This document shows positions 22,375-29,897 of a DNA stretch of 64,000 nucleotides, in pieces. Both the position numbers and the translations under genes were made by a program. The first letter of the stretch is position 1, and every line of letters starts with the position of its first letter. The stretch comes from Ruminococcus sp. (lineage in GTDB: Bacteria; Bacillota; Clostridia; Oscillospirales; Ruminococcaceae). Below the pieces are notes generated by a model, which had not been told where the DNA came from, did no database searches, and saw nothing but the letters and a program-made list of their open reading frames with translations. The stretch covers positions 1 to 64,000 of the forward strand of contig JAHZHC010000007.1 in assembly GCA_019420505.1 (NCBI GenBank). Reading direction: 5' to 3'.

Positions 22375-22719
22375 ATTAATTATATAGAGTTACAATTGGA
22401 TGATAATTCAAAAGTTTATTTAGAAACCATAAAAGAGGATGTTGAAGAAAAAGAAAACAGCTTATTTGAACCAATAACAAGTGGTAGAATCATACATAAA
22501 ACTAAAGATTTTTTCAAAACATCTTTTAATCAAATAGAAACTTTTTCTAACGAGATAATAAGCTCTATCAAAAATATAGATAATGCCCCTGATGAGTTTG
22601 AAGTTGAATTTTCGGTAAAATTTTCTGCTGATGCAGGAATTATAATTTCTTCAATTAGTTCAGAAGCTACTCTGAAAGTGAAGTTTAAATGGGATAAATC
22701 TAAAAGAAAGGAAATATGA
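22375..22719 (+). CDS. Trypco1-type (trypsin-co-occurring) protein
   Basis: About 114 residues. The sequence begins NYIELQLDDNSKVYLETIK, has a helical middle, and closes with APDEFEVEFSVKFSADAG..SSEATLKVKFKW, the signature of the CU044_2847/Trypco1 family that accompanies trypsin-like proteases in bacterial conflict systems. No ATG or GTG fits. The first ATG-like start in frame (TTG 22396) would delete the conserved first strand. An ATT at 22375, ten bases after AGGAG, preserves it, so this looks like a rare ATT start. The stop is two bases before the protease start, so the two are co-translated. Confidence 0.8.
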   Translation: MNYIELQLDDNSKVYLETIKEDVEEKENSLFEPITSGRIIHKTKDFFKTSFNQIETFSNEIISSIKNIDNAPDEFEVEFSVKFSADAGIIISSISSEATLKVKFKWDKSKRKEI

Positions 22720-22720
22720 T

Positions 22721-23506
22721 ATGGATAATAGAGGAATTATTAATATTTTAAATAGTAATGGTGCTAGTATTGGTACAGGTTTTTTTGTTTCTTCAATTGG
22801 ATATATTTTGACGTGTTATCATGTATTTAAACAATCTAATAGCACAGAAGTTAACAATCAAATTCTCTTTAAATATGAAGCATCAAATACTGTTCATTCT
22901 GCCAATTTAGTTGCTATCGATAAGGAGAAAGATGTTGTTTTATTGCGTTCTGAATTAAATCCTGTTAAGTTTTATAATTTAAAATTAAGTGTTAATAGTA
23001 GTGATAAATTATACACTTTAGGGTTTCCTAATAATAGTAAAATTGGTGTGCTTGCTGAACCTGTTTTTCAAGGATACATAAATGGCGGAAAACTTATTCA
23101 AATCAAAGATTCTAATACAATAACCCATGGATTTAGTGGTGCCCCCTTAATTGATGAAAAAGGTTTTGTGATAGGAATAATAATGTATAAATCACGAGAT
23201 GATAATTGCCGTATGATCAATATTGCATATGCAATAACTTCACGAGAGGTAATGAATGCTTTTTCAATGTACCTGGTAGATGTCACAGGTACTACAGTAA
23301 AAAACAATTTGAGTTCAAACAAGGAAAATAATTATAAATCAAAAGTAAAAAGTAATCAATATGTAGACAAGACACAAGAAACAGTTAAAATTAATGATAA
23401 TTATACATCTAATATTTTTGGAAACGGAGAAGTCAACATACAATCAATTCAAAATTCTAAAGTGAATGGAGGAATATACTTTGGAGGAAGAAATTCAAAT
23501 AAATGA
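22721..23506 (+). CDS. Trypsin-like serine protease of a predicted immunity cassette
   Basis: 261 residues, no signal peptide, so cytosolic. The chymotrypsin-fold triad is visible: His34 (LTCYHVF), Asp71 (DKEKDVVLLR) and Ser139 (THGFSGAPLID). After the protease domain (~1-185) comes a low-complexity polar linker and a C-terminal motif at 235-255 (NGEVN....I.NS..NGGIYFG) that recurs in the next protein. This is the build of an enzyme brought to a partner by a short interaction or amyloid-like motif. Preceded by Trypco1; overlaps the next gene by ~40 bases. AT-rich codon use differs from the prophage structural genes. Confidence 0.82.
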   Translation: MDNRGIINILNSNGASIGTGFFVSSIGYILTCYHVFKQSNSTEVNNQILFKYEASNTVHSANLVAIDKEKDVVLLRSELNPVKFYNLKLSVNSSDKLYTLGFPNNSKIGVLAEPVFQGYINGGKLIQIKDSNTITHGFSGAPLIDEKGFVIGIIMYKSRDDNCRMINIAYAITSREVMNAFSMYLVDVTGTTVKNNLSSNKENNYKSKVKSNQYVDKTQETVKINDNYTSNIFGNGEVNIQSIQNSKVNGGIYFGGRNSNK

Positions 23507-24980
23507 TCAAGTAAATGAAACAATTGAAACATCTACAGAAAATAATATATCTGATAATATGCAAAATCCATTCATACAGCAAAATATACTAAATTATGGA
23601 GATATAGCAAAAAATAAGCAGGAAAATAACATTAATAATATTAAAGATAATCAAGAAGTGAATATGATGATTATTAAAGATTCGATTATTAATGGTGGTG
23701 CCTATTTTGGTATAAATAATCTTCCTGAGGTTACTAAGAATGTTCAATATAATGAAAAACAATACGACTTGAGTATTGTAGAACAACTTTCAGAATTTAT
23801 AGAAAATATCAAAGATTACGAGTATTTTGTCGTAGCTGTAATTTTATGTGTATTTGATTATGTAGCATTAAATGATTTGCAAGATTTAAAAACAAAATTA
23901 ATAAATGAATTGCCAGTTGTATCAAATGATCAGGTAGAAGAGAAAAATGTATATCAAAATCCACTTATTCCAATTAGTAAGATTTTAAAAACAATTAAAG
24001 GTAAAATGTTTGTTTTGGATAATGGTGAAAACTGCATTGGACTTGGTGTTAATCGACAGGCAGCATTAAAAAACGTATGGCAGCAATTTCCATACATAAG
24101 ACATAGCATAGCTCGCTGGTTAATTGAAGTTAGTAGTACTTTTAAATATCGAACAAATTTTCAAGCAAATCAAATTACAACTGCGTTTGTAAATATAATT
24201 AAACTTGATTTTAATGCTGGAACAAATCATTTTTTTCAAAGATTGTATTCAAATCAAGATAAGTATTGGCTTCTTGGGTTTATTGCACTTGAATTATATT
24301 GTGATTTAAAATACCGTAATAAAATATTACCATTCATATACCAATGGGCTGAATCTGAATCTTGGAAATGGAAATCTGCAATCTTTGTATACGCAAAATT
24401 GAAAAAAGATCAATTAGATTTAAAATTTAATAAAAAAGTTCGAAAATCACTAAAAAATTGTTTAATAAATTTAAGCCCTAATGACCCTTACGAGACATTA
24501 AACTATATAGGTATGCTAATGATTAATTCTGAATGCTTGCGTACTCTTGTTATATCGGTATTTTATGAATTATTTAGTGAAATGAATAAGTATTATGATA
24601 AACGTCTTATATGTAATATTTATCTAGCCCTTTTATATTATGGATACAATCACGTAACAGCTGACTTTACACTTTTGCCGTTAATCGTATGTGATAATAA
24701 GAACCAATTAAAAAACATATTCCCGATTATTAATATTATTTTATCACGATACGATACACGTAATTTATTGTTTTTTGTACTTAATGACTACTTAAAAGAA
24801 ATCTCAAGATATGATGTTCCTTTAAAAATTATTAATAGTCTTAAAGCTTTTTTTTGGTTTGTTTCCAAAAACTGTTCACACTTATGCAATGATATTAAAT
24901 TGTTTTTAAATAGATGTAATTGCAAGTTAACAAATGAATTATTAGAATATTTAGAGCCAAATATGTTGACCGAAAAATAG
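23466..24980 (+). CDS. Large helical protein sharing an adaptor motif with the protease
   Basis: 504 residues. The first ~90 are Asn/Gln-rich and contain, at 62-82, N-Q-E-V-N....I-K-D-S..NGGAYFG, matching the protease C-terminus at 12 of 21 positions. The remaining ~410 residues are alpha-helical with repeating hydrophobic helices (DYEYFVVAVILCVFDYVALN, SKILKTIKGKMFVLDNGENC, KYWLLGFIALELYCDLKY), perhaps HEAT-like repeats. No NTPase motif is seen. The start is uncertain: ATG 23466 or TTG 23481 (GGAGGA seven bases before). It probably serves as scaffold, sensor or protease substrate; this is inference. Confidence 0.7.
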   Translation: MEEYTLEEEIQINDQVNETIETSTENNISDNMQNPFIQQNILNYGDIAKNKQENNINNIKDNQEVNMMIIKDSIINGGAYFGINNLPEVTKNVQYNEKQYDLSIVEQLSEFIENIKDYEYFVVAVILCVFDYVALNDLQDLKTKLINELPVVSNDQVEEKNVYQNPLIPISKILKTIKGKMFVLDNGENCIGLGVNRQAALKNVWQQFPYIRHSIARWLIEVSSTFKYRTNFQANQITTAFVNIIKLDFNAGTNHFFQRLYSNQDKYWLLGFIALELYCDLKYRNKILPFIYQWAESESWKWKSAIFVYAKLKKDQLDLKFNKKVRKSLKNCLINLSPNDPYETLNYIGMLMINSECLRTLVISVFYELFSEMNKYYDKRLICNIYLALLYYGYNHVTADFTLLPLIVCDNKNQLKNIFPIINIILSRYDTRNLLFFVLNDYLKEISRYDVPLKIINSLKAFFWFVSKNCSHLCNDIKLFLNRCNCKLTNELLEYLEPNMLTEK

Positions 24981-25048
24981 GAAACGCTGTTAATATACAA
25001 TAATTATAAAATTTAAATTAAAATAATAAAAAAGGAGGAAAATGATTA

Positions 25049-25939
25049 ATGGCAAACCCAATGTTTATACTAAATGGAGAGGATGACCAGATAGGTATCG
25101 AATACAAAAACGGTTTGTTCCCTCAAATTCCCAATTATCATAAACGTGATTCTTGGTTTTTGCTGACAGATGGAATTACAGACGATATAATTGTTGATGA
25201 TAAAACTACTGTGAAAGAGATTAGGCGTGGACAGTTTAAAAGGCTGGTAGAAATTTCACGAAATACATTAGTCTTTACTCATACATTTAATTCAAATTGC
25301 CGTGAAACCTCTTATACATTTAAAGTAATTGTAAAAGCAAATGTATATGTAAATGATCCTATAAAATTTTGCGCCAATGTAAGAAACATTAGTGTGCGTG
25401 ATTTTTTAAATAATAAATTTTCTCTTGATGTTAAAGCAATTACAAAGAAATACAGTATACTTAATTATAATGGTATTGATGAGGATTTAACACGTGTATT
25501 AACAGCATCTGTTGTGTCAGATGATACATCTGGTTTATCTTATCAGGTTACAACGGTTATGACAGAACCAAATGACGAAGCCATGAAAATATTAAAAAAC
25601 CGTGATGATATGATTATTAAACATGAGATGACTATGGCAGCTGGAGAAATTGCTTTACAAAGTAAAGTTAAAACCTTTTCAGATGTTATTTGGGAAGAAG
25701 CTGCAAAAGGTAATATTTCAGATGTTGAAGCAATTCAACATATTCAAGAATATGAACGGCAGAGTGATGATGAGAAAATTAATACTTTGGTAAGATTACG
25801 TGATGATGGGTTTATTACTGATACAGATATTTCAACTCAAGCAAAAGCTTTCTTACCATTGCATAATTCATCAAATGATAAACAACTTGAAAAATTAGAT
25901 ACAAGTTGTTTAGATGAGTTATTTGATGGGGAGGATTGA
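25049..25939 (+). CDS. Cargo-island protein of unknown function, 296 aa
   Basis: Starts MANPMFILNGEDDQIGIEYK after a good AGGAGG site. The first ~170 residues are beta/alpha (VEISRNTLVFTHTF, FKVIVKANVYVNDPIKFCAN) and faintly recall an SPFH/band-7 fold. Residues ~190-265 are helical with EIALQSKVKTFSDVIWEEAA and a short SHOCT-like stretch (LVRLRDDGFITDTDI). I do not assign a family. It is followed four bases later by a membrane protein, and both continue the AT-rich block of the protease cassette. Confidence 0.65.
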   Translation: MANPMFILNGEDDQIGIEYKNGLFPQIPNYHKRDSWFLLTDGITDDIIVDDKTTVKEIRRGQFKRLVEISRNTLVFTHTFNSNCRETSYTFKVIVKANVYVNDPIKFCANVRNISVRDFLNNKFSLDVKAITKKYSILNYNGIDEDLTRVLTASVVSDDTSGLSYQVTTVMTEPNDEAMKILKNRDDMIIKHEMTMAAGEIALQSKVKTFSDVIWEEAAKGNISDVEAIQHIQEYERQSDDEKINTLVRLRDDGFITDTDISTQAKAFLPLHNSSNDKQLEKLDTSCLDELFDGED

Positions 25940-25942
25940 TTT

Positions 25943-26419
25943 ATGAATGATTTAGTTAATAGTATACTATCACTTCCGGTTAGTTTACGTTTAACTATTT
26001 TATTAACCATAATGCTATTATTATGGTTAATATTGGGAAAAATTTTATTAAAGTTATTTTCCAGTGTTCCGTGGATTTTAAAAAAAATTTTTTTATTAAT
26101 CTATATGTTGATTGAAATCCCTATAAGTTCATTACATAGAAAATATGGAAATTCATTTGGTTGTATTGATCAAGGGCTTGCTTTTACTTTTAAAAAAATT
26201 TGTAGTTTTTTAGGTCAGTTATTAATCAAAATGAAAAAACCTAAAACAATTTTAGGAAAACAATTATTAGTGATTTATTTAATTCTATGTGCATATTTAT
26301 TAATTCCTTTGTGTTGTAATTTTACTGAAAAGCCATTTACTTTTTGGCAGAAGTCTTACATTGAAAAAGAAAAAGAATTTATTGAGTGGATGGAGGATAA
26401 AGGCTGGTTTGAAGTCTAA
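25943..26419 (+). CDS. Cargo-island membrane protein, 158 aa
   Basis: Three to four hydrophobic segments: LRLTILLTIMLLLWLILGKI (~15-35), ILKKIFLLIYMLIEIPI (~45-62) and LLVIYLILCAYLLIPLCC (~108-126). The tail is charged (EKEKEFIEWMEDKGWFEV). No family recognised. Tightly coupled to the upstream gene. As the last gene of the island it could anchor the system at the membrane or act as its effector. Confidence 0.65.
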   Translation: MNDLVNSILSLPVSLRLTILLTIMLLLWLILGKILLKLFSSVPWILKKIFLLIYMLIEIPISSLHRKYGNSFGCIDQGLAFTFKKICSFLGQLLIKMKKPKTILGKQLLVIYLILCAYLLIPLCCNFTEKPFTFWQKSYIEKEKEFIEWMEDKGWFEV

Positions 26420-26540
26420 TGATTGTTAACTTTATAAATGATTATAATGCAAGTTAACTATTATTGAAAATTCTTAAAAAACATTTTTAAGTTTTTAACG
26501 ATATATCTCTGTGTTCTGTCACATTGAATTGAAACATTAA

Positions 26541-26610
26541 TGCAAAAAAATCGTGTCATATTTCGTGGCATATATGTTGCAAAAAATATGACACGAGGCT
26601 TATTTTTGCA
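26541..26610. repeat. Long inverted repeat next to the tRNA
   Basis: TCGTGTCATATTT (26551-26563) is mirrored exactly by AAATATGACACGA (26584-26596). An outer pair TGCAAAAA (26541-26548) / TTTTTGCA (26603-26610) extends the symmetry to 70 bases. It lies between the cargo island and the tRNA-Thr 3' end. It could be a protein-binding site, a recombination site or a hairpin; there is no typical U tract. Confidence 0.65.
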
Positions 26611-26646
26611 ATATATAATTTAAAATATTGATTTTTAAAACATAAT

Positions 26647-26690
26647 AAAACCGCCTACCTACGTTATTTCACGTAAGTGGGCGGTTTTTA
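26647..26690. terminator. Bidirectional terminator between cargo island and tRNA
   Basis: AAAACCGCCTACCTACGT (26647-26664) pairs with ACGTAAGTGGGCGGTTTT (26671-26688) with one mismatch. A/T tracts flank both sides, so it can end the tRNA transcript (minus) and the cargo operon (plus). Confidence 0.8.
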
Positions 26691-26693
26691 GCA

Positions 26694-26769
26694 TGGAGCT
26701 TGTGACGGGACTCGAACCTGCGACCTGCTCATTACGAATGAGCTGCACTACCAACTGTGCTACACAAGC
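26694..26769 (-). tRNA. tRNA-Thr (anticodon CGU)
   Basis: Full cloverleaf on the minus strand: acceptor GCTTGTG/CACAAGC, D arm GCAC..GTGC, anticodon stem GCTCA/TGAGC with loop TTCGTAA (anticodon CGT), T arm with GGTTCGAGTCC, and encoded CCA (26696-26694). A at position 37 suits an ANN codon. The 3' end points toward the cargo island, the usual side for element integration. Confidence 0.95.
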
Positions 26770-26983
26770 ATTTATTTAATTATGTTTCTGTATTTTATTA
26801 AATATTAGTATAAAAAGTTCAGTTCTGTTCATAATAAGATGAATCTAAATGTCAGCTGGAAAATTTGTTTTCGGTAAGCTGATAATATTATACCATAACA
26901 TAATTAATTATACACTAAATTTTAGTTTTTGTCAAGCAAAGTTAAACGAGCTGCAATGACTGTTTGTGCAGCTCGTTATTATG

Positions 26984-27754
26984 CTATTTTGTTATATTAA
27001 CTATAATCATTGCAGTTCCGAGAATTACTAAAACGGCTCCGGTAATGCGATTAAGTACCTTTGGTGCCGCCTTGTTTGCAAATAAAGCCGCAATTCTTGC
27101 AAATAACAGGGTGGATAGAATACAGGAAACAAGTATGAATGTATCAGGCTTTCCGTCAATTGCAAAGTGAGATAACGCCCCTGTAAGAGCAGTAAATGCC
27201 ATTATGAATACACTTGTTCCTACAGCGGTTTTGAGTTCATACCCAAGTATTGATGTAAGTATGAGAAGCATCATCATTCCGCCGCCTGCACCAACAAAAC
27301 CGCAAATAAGTCCAATTACTATTCCGCAGATAATTGATTGAATAAATCTTTTTTTCTGCGATGTTTCAAGCATTTTTTCTTTTGTTGTCATAACAGGCTT
27401 GACTATAAATTTAATTCCGAGCAAAAGCGTCATTACCATTGAAAATGCGCCCATAGTGGTTGACGGTAATAAGCTTGCAAGCATACTTCCTACAAGCGTA
27501 AACACAAGCACGGCAACCATCATTACTATTCCGTTTCTGATGTCAAGGTTTTTGTTTTTACTATAGGTGTAAGCTGATACTCCGCTGGCAAGTACATCGC
27601 TGGCAAGAGCTATTCCGACAGCCTGATATGCCGGAACACCGAGAAATGTTATGAGCATTGGACTGATTACCGCAGCTGCACTCATTCCCGCAAAACCTGT
27701 TCCAAGACCTGCGCCTATTCCGGCAATAAAACATATTAAAAATTTGAATAACAT
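26984..27754 (-). CDS. TSUP-family (TauE/SafE-like) anion transporter
   Basis: 256 residues with about eight membrane helices in two halves. Both halves show the TSUP glycine-rich repeat: GIGAGLGTGFAGMSAAAVISP near the N-terminus and GLICGFVGAGGGMMMLLIL in the middle. The family exports or imports sulfur- or carbon-containing anions (sulfite, sulfoacetate, taurine-related compounds); the substrate here is unknown. Start with CGGAGGTATCGG upstream. Expression is likely controlled by a structured 5' leader. Confidence 0.85.
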   Translation of the reverse strand: MLFKFLICFIAGIGAGLGTGFAGMSAAAVISPMLITFLGVPAYQAVGIALASDVLASGVSAYTYSKNKNLDIRNGIVMMVAVLVFTLVGSMLASLLPSTTMGAFSMVMTLLLGIKFIVKPVMTTKEKMLETSQKKRFIQSIICGIVIGLICGFVGAGGGMMMLLILTSILGYELKTAVGTSVFIMAFTALTGALSHFAIDGKPDTFILVSCILSTLLFARIAALFANKAAPKVLNRITGAVLVILGTAMIIVNITK

Positions 27755-27902
27755 CCGATACCTCCGAATAAATATAATCTACAACCAATATTACTGCCTC
27801 TTAGACGGAGAACATTACATACTTCAATTGTAGGTTAATCTCCAACTGAAGATCTAAGAGCATAGATTATCGTGACGGGATTTACCCTTATTGAATCATC
27901 AT
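27755..27902 (-). promoter_or_regulatory. Structured 5' leader of the TSUP gene (candidate riboswitch)
   Basis: Three nested helices in the ~148-base leader (plus-strand coordinates): 27774-27781 with 27863-27870 (ATAATCTA), 27798-27805 with 27853-27860 (CTCTTAGA), and 27822-27830 with 27843-27851. The last pairs fully only as minus-strand RNA (G-U). A short GGG-TAAAT-CCC hairpin precedes them. The strand TCTCCG (27811-27806) can pair with the CGGAGG ribosome site, suggesting translational control. It does not match any riboswitch consensus I know. Confidence 0.55.
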
Positions 27903-27908
27903 ACTGAT

Positions 27909-27937
27909 ATTATAACATTAAAAAATCATACTTTCAA
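27909..27937 (-). promoter_or_regulatory. Promoter of the TSUP leader
   Basis: Minus strand: TTGAAA (27937-27932), 17 bases, TATAAT (27914-27909). Confidence 0.75.
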
Positions 27938-28106
27938 TGTTTTTGCAGTAAACTTTTTAGCGGCTATTCTCATTTATATAATGTAAATTTATGTATTTTA
28001 TAAAATATTAATAAACATACCATATGCTGTTAATGTAAAATATACTATTATGTAATCAAATAACCAAAATATTTTGGCTGTTTTATATTTAAAGGAGGGC
28101 ATTTTT

Positions 28107-29324
28107 ATGGCAAGATTCACATTACCAAGGGATTTATATCATGGAAAAGGTTCTTTAGAAAATCTAAAAAATCTTAAAGGCAAAAAAGCAGTTATTGTAG
28201 TCGGCGGCGGAGCAATGAAGAGAAACGGATTTCTTCAGAAGGCTGAAAATTATTTAAAAGAAGCCGGCATGGAAGTTCAGTTGATTGAAGGAGTAGAACC
28301 TGACCCGTCTGTAACAACTGTTATGAACGGCGCTCAGAAAATGCTTGAATTTGAACCTGATTGGATCATAGCAATGGGCGGAGGTTCACCAATCGACGCT
28401 GCAAAAGCTATGTGGATCAAATATGAGTATCCTGATTGTACATTTGAAGATATGTGTAAGGTGTTCGGAATACCTGAGCTTAGAAAGAAAGCACATTTCT
28501 GCGCTGTTCCGTCAACATCAGGTACAGCTACCGAAGTTACTGCGTTTTCAATTATTACAGACTATGATAAGGGTATAAAATATCCTATTGCTGATTTTGA
28601 AATTACCCCTGATGTAGCTATAGTTGATCCTGATCTGGCGGAAACCATGCCACAGAAGCTAACGGCTCACACCGGTATGGACGCTATGACGCATTCTATT
28701 GAAGCATATGTTTCTACAGCCAATTGTGATTATACCGATCCGTTGGCGATACATGCAATTGAAATGATCAAGGAAGATCTTATTCCGTCATATAACGGCG
28801 ATCTGGAAGCAAGGGCAAGAATGCATAATGCACAGTGTCTTGCAGGAATGGCATTTTCAAACGCTTTGTTGGGTATTGTTCATTCAATGGCTCATAAAAC
28901 GGGAGCTATCTTCCAGGATTACGGCGCACATATTATTCACGGCGCAGCTAATGCTATGTATCTGCCAAAGGTAATTGCATTTAATGCTAAGGATGAAACA
29001 GCCAAAAAGAGATATGGCATAATTGCTGATTATATGCATCTCGGCGGAGCAAATGATGACGAGAAGGTTGATCTTCTTATTAAATACCTACGTAAGATGA
29101 ATGATGATTTAAATATTCCTCATTGCATTAAGAACTACGGCGCTGACAGCTATCCCTGTGAGCAAGGCTTTGTTCCTGAGGAAGTATTCCTTGAAAGACT
29201 TCCGGGCATCGCTAAGGAAGCAATCGGAGATGCTTGCACAGGTTCTAATCCTCGTCAGCCGAGTCAGAAAGAAATGGAGAAGCTCCTTAAGTGCTGCTAT
29301 TATGATACAGAAGTTGATTTCTGA
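28107..29324 (+). CDS. Iron-containing alcohol dehydrogenase
   Basis: 405 residues from ATG 28107 (AAAGGAGGGC upstream). Reduces aldehydes such as butyraldehyde or acetaldehyde with NAD(P)H at the end of fermentation. Family features: AVIVVGGGAMKRNG and AMGGGSPIDAAKAMW (nucleotide binding), VPSTSGTATEVTAFSII, and metal ligands in the AHTGMDAMTHSIEAY block and in IVHSMAHKTGAIFQ..GAHIIHGAANA. Single gene with its own terminator. Substrate not determinable from sequence. Confidence 0.88.
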   Translation: MARFTLPRDLYHGKGSLENLKNLKGKKAVIVVGGGAMKRNGFLQKAENYLKEAGMEVQLIEGVEPDPSVTTVMNGAQKMLEFEPDWIIAMGGGSPIDAAKAMWIKYEYPDCTFEDMCKVFGIPELRKKAHFCAVPSTSGTATEVTAFSIITDYDKGIKYPIADFEITPDVAIVDPDLAETMPQKLTAHTGMDAMTHSIEAYVSTANCDYTDPLAIHAIEMIKEDLIPSYNGDLEARARMHNAQCLAGMAFSNALLGIVHSMAHKTGAIFQDYGAHIIHGAANAMYLPKVIAFNAKDETAKKRYGIIADYMHLGGANDDEKVDLLIKYLRKMNDDLNIPHCIKNYGADSYPCEQGFVPEEVFLERLPGIAKEAIGDACTGSNPRQPSQKEMEKLLKCCYYDTEVDF

Positions 29325-29339
29325 TTTCTCAATATATAA

Positions 29340-29371
29340 AAACACCCGGTTTTATAATCGGGTGTTTTTTT
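29340..29371 (+). terminator. Terminator of the alcohol dehydrogenase
   Basis: AAACACCCG (29340-29348) pairs with CGGGTGTTT (29359-29367), followed by further T. Confidence 0.85.
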
Positions 29372-29495
29372 ATATCCTCGGAATAAAAGATTGATCTTAT
29401 CAGCAAAAATCTGTTAAGGAGGCTTTTCTTTTGTTGACACATATCTTCAAAAATGCTACAATAATATATAAATTGTTGATAAGGAGCGGGTGTGT

Positions 29496-29897
29496 ATGAA
29501 AAATGATTCAATAGATTATATCTGGACAGATAAAAAACGTACGATTTTTGGTTTGCCATTGTCATTTACAAGATATTTTCTTACAGAATCCAAGCTGATT
29601 ACACGCAAGGGTTTTTTGCGTATTGAAGAAGATGAATTAGAGCTTTACCGTGTCACAGATAAAAAACTTGTGCTTCCATTTGGACAGCGACTGTTTAAAT
29701 GCGGGACGATCTCAATGCATGTGAAGGACGTTGATACACCGATCAAGGACATCTGGTCTGTAAAAGCTCCAAGGGAAGTTCTTGCTATGATTGATAAATA
29801 TATTAATATTAACCGTGATAAGTATAATATCCGTGGAAGAGATATGATCGGTCCGGAAGATCATTGCGGTGAGTTTGGAGATATAAATGAGTTCTGA
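29496..29897 (+). CDS. Bacterial PH-domain protein
   Basis: 133 residues; ATG at 29496 after AAGGAGCGGG. Strand-rich pattern WTDKKRTIFGLPLSFTRYFL, TRKGFLRIEEDELELYRVTD, RLFKCGTISMHVKDVDTPIK, closing with a helix (APREVLAMIDKYININRDKY). This is the bacterial PH (DUF304-like) fold. Its role is unknown. The stop overlaps the start of the methyltransferase. Confidence 0.75.
   Translation: MKNDSIDYIWTDKKRTIFGLPLSFTRYFLTESKLITRKGFLRIEEDELELYRVTDKKLVLPFGQRLFKCGTISMHVKDVDTPIKDIWSVKAPREVLAMIDKYININRDKYNIRGRDMIGPEDHCGEFGDINEF

Noticed and set aside
27755..27902. Purine or other named riboswitch as identity of the TSUP leader
   Set aside because: The conserved core sequences I know for purine, SAM, TPP, fluoride, THF and guanidine classes are absent.
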